The notes under the pieces were generated by a model. That model worked only from the letters and a program-made list of their open reading frames with translations. It was not told the origin of the DNA and searched no databases. The position numbers and the translations under genes are program-made. From ZC4RG35 sp036375695 (GTDB lineage: Bacteria > Actinomycetota > Acidimicrobiia > Spongiisociales > ZC4RG35), in contig DASVBU010000019.1 in the NCBI GenBank assembly GCA_036375695.1, positions 1 to 21,492 of the forward strand: a stretch of 21,492 nucleotides of DNA, in the 5' to 3' direction. Below, piece by piece: positions 19,182-21,492 of the stretch. Positions within the stretch are counted from its first letter, which is position 1, and every line of letters begins with the position of its first letter.

Positions 19182-21293
19182 ATGAGCAACAACAGCTTGC
19201 TGCAAAGCCTGCGTCAGGTGCCATTGAGCCGTACCCGAAACATCGGGATCATGGCTCATATCGACGCGGGCAAAACGACCCTCACGGAGCGCATCCTCTA
19301 CTACACCGGCCGCAGCTACAAACTCGGTGAGACCCACGAAGGCTCCGCCACCATGGACTGGATGGACCAGGAGCAGGAGCGCGGGATCACCATCACCTCC
19401 GCCGCCACCACCTGTGTGTGGCACGACCACACCATCAACATCATCGACACCCCGGGTCACGTCGACTTCACCGTCGAGGTGGAGCGCTCCCTGCGAGTAC
19501 TCGACGGCGCCGTCGCCGTGTTCGACGGCGTAGCCGGTGTCGAGCCCCAGTCCGAGACGGTGTGGCGCCAGGCCGACCGTTACGGGGTCCCCCGCATCTG
19601 CTTCATCAACAAGCTTGACCGCACCGGCGCCGACTTCTTCTACTGCGTCCAGACCATCACCGACCGTCTCAACGCCAAGCCGCTGGTGATGCAGATCCCC
19701 ATCGGCTCCGAGTCCGACTTCGCCGGTGTCATCGACCTCATCGAGCAACGCGCCCACATCTGGCACGGTGACGACGGCAAGCGCTGGGAGACCACCGACG
19801 TGCCCGCCGAGCTCGCCGACAAGGTGGCCGAGTACCGGGAGAAGCTCCTCGAGTCCGTGGCCGAGACCTCGGAGGAGCTCCTCGACGCCTACCTGGAGAA
19901 CGGCGACCTCACCGCCAAGGAGATCCAGACCGGGGTGCGCATGGGCACCATCAACGGCGACTTCACCCCCGTCTTCGCCGGCTCCGCCTTCAAGAACAAG
20001 GGCGTCCAGCTCCTCCTCGACGCCATCGTCGCCTACCTGCCCAGCCCCGAGGACCTCCCCAACATCAGGGGATTCGTCCCCGGTGACGAGGAGGCCGTGA
20101 TCGAGCGGCGTCACGCCGACGACGAGCCCCTGACGGCGCTGGCCTTCAAGATCATGAGCGACCCCCACGTAGGGAAGCTCACCTACTTCCGCGTCTACTC
20201 CGGCACCCTCTCCAAGGGCGACACCGTCCTCAACACCACCACCGGGAAGAAGGAGCGCATCGGGCGTCTCCTCCGGATGCACGCCAACCATCGCGAGGAC
20301 GTGGACAACGTGTACGCGGGCGACATCGCCGCCGGCATCGGCTTCAAGGCGACCACCACGGGCGACACCCTCTGCGACCCGGCCCACCCGATCCAGCTCG
20401 AGTCGATGGAGTTCCCGGCACCGGTGATCTCCGTCGCCATCGAGCCCAAGACCAAGGCCGACGAGGAGAAGCTGAGCCTGGCCCTGCAGCGCCTCGCCGA
20501 GGAAGACCCGACCTTCCTGGTCCGTACCGACGAGGAGACCGGCCAGACGATCGTCTCCGGCATGGGTGAGCTCCACATCGACGTGCTGGTCACCCGGATG
20601 ATGCGGGAGTTCAAGGTCGACGCGGTCGTGGGCAACCCGCAGGTCGCCTACCGGGAGAGCATCAGGCGCCCGGTGGAGAACGTCACATACCGTCACGTCA
20701 AGCAGACCGGTGGCCGCGGCCAATACGCCCACGTGGTCATCAATCTCGAGCCCACCGGCCCAGGCGGCGGCTACGAGTTCGTCGACATGATCAAGGGTGG
20801 CGCCATCCCGCGCGAGTACATCCCTTCGGTCGACGAGGGCATCGAGGCGGCACTCGACCAGGGCATCCTCGCCGGCTACCCGCTGGTCGACGTGCGGGTG
20901 ACGTTGGTGGACGGCTCGTACCACGATGTCGACTCGTCCGAGATGGCCTTCCGCATCGCCGGCTCCATGGCCCTCCAGGAGGCGGCGAGGAAAGCCGGCA
21001 TCAAGCTCCTCGAGCCGATCATGGAGGTCGAGGTCACCACGCCCGAGGAGTACATGGGCGACGTCATCGGCGACCTCAACTCTCGCCGGGGCAAGGTGGA
21101 GGGCATGACCCAGCGTGGCAACAGCCAGGTGGTCAGGGCGCTGGTCCCGATGTCGGAGATGTTCGGCTACGCCACCGATCTGCGTTCCAAGACGCAGGGG
21201 CGTGCCAGCTACTCGATGCAGTTCAACTCATACCAGGACGTCCCCGAGTCGATCGCCGAGCAGATCGTGGCGTCGCGGCGAGGCGAGTCCTGA
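19182..21293 (+). CDS. fusA: Translation elongation factor G
   Basis: EF-G, 703 residues, the GTPase that drives translocation of tRNA and mRNA on the ribosome and, with RRF, recycles ribosomes. GTPase motifs are visible: AHIDAGKTT (25-33), the RGIT switch I segment, DTPGH (89-93) and NKLD (143-146). Domain II, III (SGMGELHIDVLV) and IV (GGRGQYAHVVI, then the C-terminal PEEYMGDVIGDLNSRRG) follow in order. Residues of the fusidic-acid pocket that I can place (the His and Leu of GELHIDVL) are the usual ones. The start is ATG 19182. The ribosome binding site is poor; GGAG lies 14 nt upstream. Codon use is C/G-ending, like the neighbours. Confidence 0.99.
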   Translation: MSNNSLLQSLRQVPLSRTRNIGIMAHIDAGKTTLTERILYYTGRSYKLGETHEGSATMDWMDQEQERGITITSAATTCVWHDHTINIIDTPGHVDFTVEVERSLRVLDGAVAVFDGVAGVEPQSETVWRQADRYGVPRICFINKLDRTGADFFYCVQTITDRLNAKPLVMQIPIGSESDFAGVIDLIEQRAHIWHGDDGKRWETTDVPAELADKVAEYREKLLESVAETSEELLDAYLENGDLTAKEIQTGVRMGTINGDFTPVFAGSAFKNKGVQLLLDAIVAYLPSPEDLPNIRGFVPGDEEAVIERRHADDEPLTALAFKIMSDPHVGKLTYFRVYSGTLSKGDTVLNTTTGKKERIGRLLRMHANHREDVDNVYAGDIAAGIGFKATTTGDTLCDPAHPIQLESMEFPAPVISVAIEPKTKADEEKLSLALQRLAEEDPTFLVRTDEETGQTIVSGMGELHIDVLVTRMMREFKVDAVVGNPQVAYRESIRRPVENVTYRHVKQTGGRGQYAHVVINLEPTGPGGGYEFVDMIKGGAIPREYIPSVDEGIEAALDQGILAGYPLVDVRVTLVDGSYHDVDSSEMAFRIAGSMALQEAARKAGIKLLEPIMEVEVTTPEEYMGDVIGDLNSRRGKVEGMTQRGNSQVVRALVPMSEMFGYATDLRSKTQGRASYSMQFNSYQDVPESIAEQIVASRRGES

Positions 21294-21333
21294 GAAGTCA
21301 AGAGGTTGAGAGAAGGAAGAGAGGACACCGGAG

Positions 21334-21492
21334 ATGGCGAAGGCGAAGTTCGAGCGTTCGAAGCCGCATGTGAATGTGGGGACGATGGGTCATATTGATC
21401 ATGGGAAGACGACGTTGACGGCGGCGATTACGAAGGTTTTGTCTGAGCGGGTTGGTGGTTCGAATCAGTTTTCTGCGTTTGAGCAGATTGAT
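21334..21492 (+). CDS. tuf: Translation elongation factor Tu, N-terminal part (cut by window edge)
   Basis: The first 53 codons of EF-Tu, the GTPase that delivers aminoacyl-tRNA to the ribosome. The N terminus MAKAKFERSKPHVNVGTMGH leads into the P-loop GHIDHGKTTLT. The next residues, AAITKVLSERVGG, are typical of actinobacterial EF-Tu. It follows fusA by 40 bp in the standard str operon order, with AGAGGA and GGAG before ATG 21334. Codon usage is strikingly unlike every other gene here: 32 codons end in G, 20 in T, one in C and none in A. The neighbouring fusA prefers C-ending codons. The rest of the gene lies beyond the window. Confidence 0.98.
   Translation, partial: MAKAKFERSKPHVNVGTMGHIDHGKTTLTAAITKVLSERVGGSNQFSAFEQID

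Overview
The window is a high-GC bacterial chromosome segment from an actinobacterium. Four things point there: a WhiB-type iron-sulfur protein, a NucS/EndoMS mismatch endonuclease, an RNA polymerase beta' subunit with the charged coiled insertion after the N-terminal zinc ribbon that is typical of Actinobacteria, and pervasive C- and G-ending codons. The long Thr-rich tail on one membrane protein and the lack of mycolate or streptomycete hallmarks suggest a deep lineage such as Acidimicrobiia. That placement is inference only.

Left part (1-9597), mixed metabolic and maintenance genes in short units on both strands. Minus strand: class II fructose-bisphosphate aldolase followed by the start of an NhaA Na+/H+ antiporter that runs off the left edge. 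Plus strand: a YbaN/DUF454 membrane protein, nucS and trmL. Minus strand: an M20 dipeptidase-like hydrolase. Plus strand: an M50-type membrane metalloprotease, an acyl-CoA dehydrogenase and a WhiB protein. Minus strand: a RimB-like retropepsin gene translationally coupled to rimK. Plus strand: a 47-residue membrane peptide gene coupled to an MFS transporter gene. Several of these genes have no Shine-Dalgarno sequence but carry a TAnnnT box 6-9 nt before the start codon, the signature of leaderless transcripts.

Right part (9598-21492), the transcription and translation core: rpoB and rpoC with a recognisable promoter and a structured leader, a perfect 13-bp hairpin after rpoC, then an unrecognised gene for an Arg-rich/transmembrane/Thr-rich protein. 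A 329-bp non-coding stretch follows, with a tandemly duplicated double-hairpin element and a good promoter, and then the str operon rpsL-rpsG-fusA-tuf, with tuf cut by the right edge.

Most of the window is ordinary housekeeping content. The points worth a second look are the duplicated double hairpin with a compensatory base-pair change before rpsL, the abrupt switch to G/T-ending codons in tuf, residues in RpoB (His396, Pro401) and S12 (Arg88) at positions where mutations elsewhere cause rifampicin and streptomycin resistance, the recurrent leaderless promoter architecture including one shared divergent -10 palindrome, and the rimB-rimK pair. I found no CRISPR array, insertion sequence, prophage, tRNA or rRNA.
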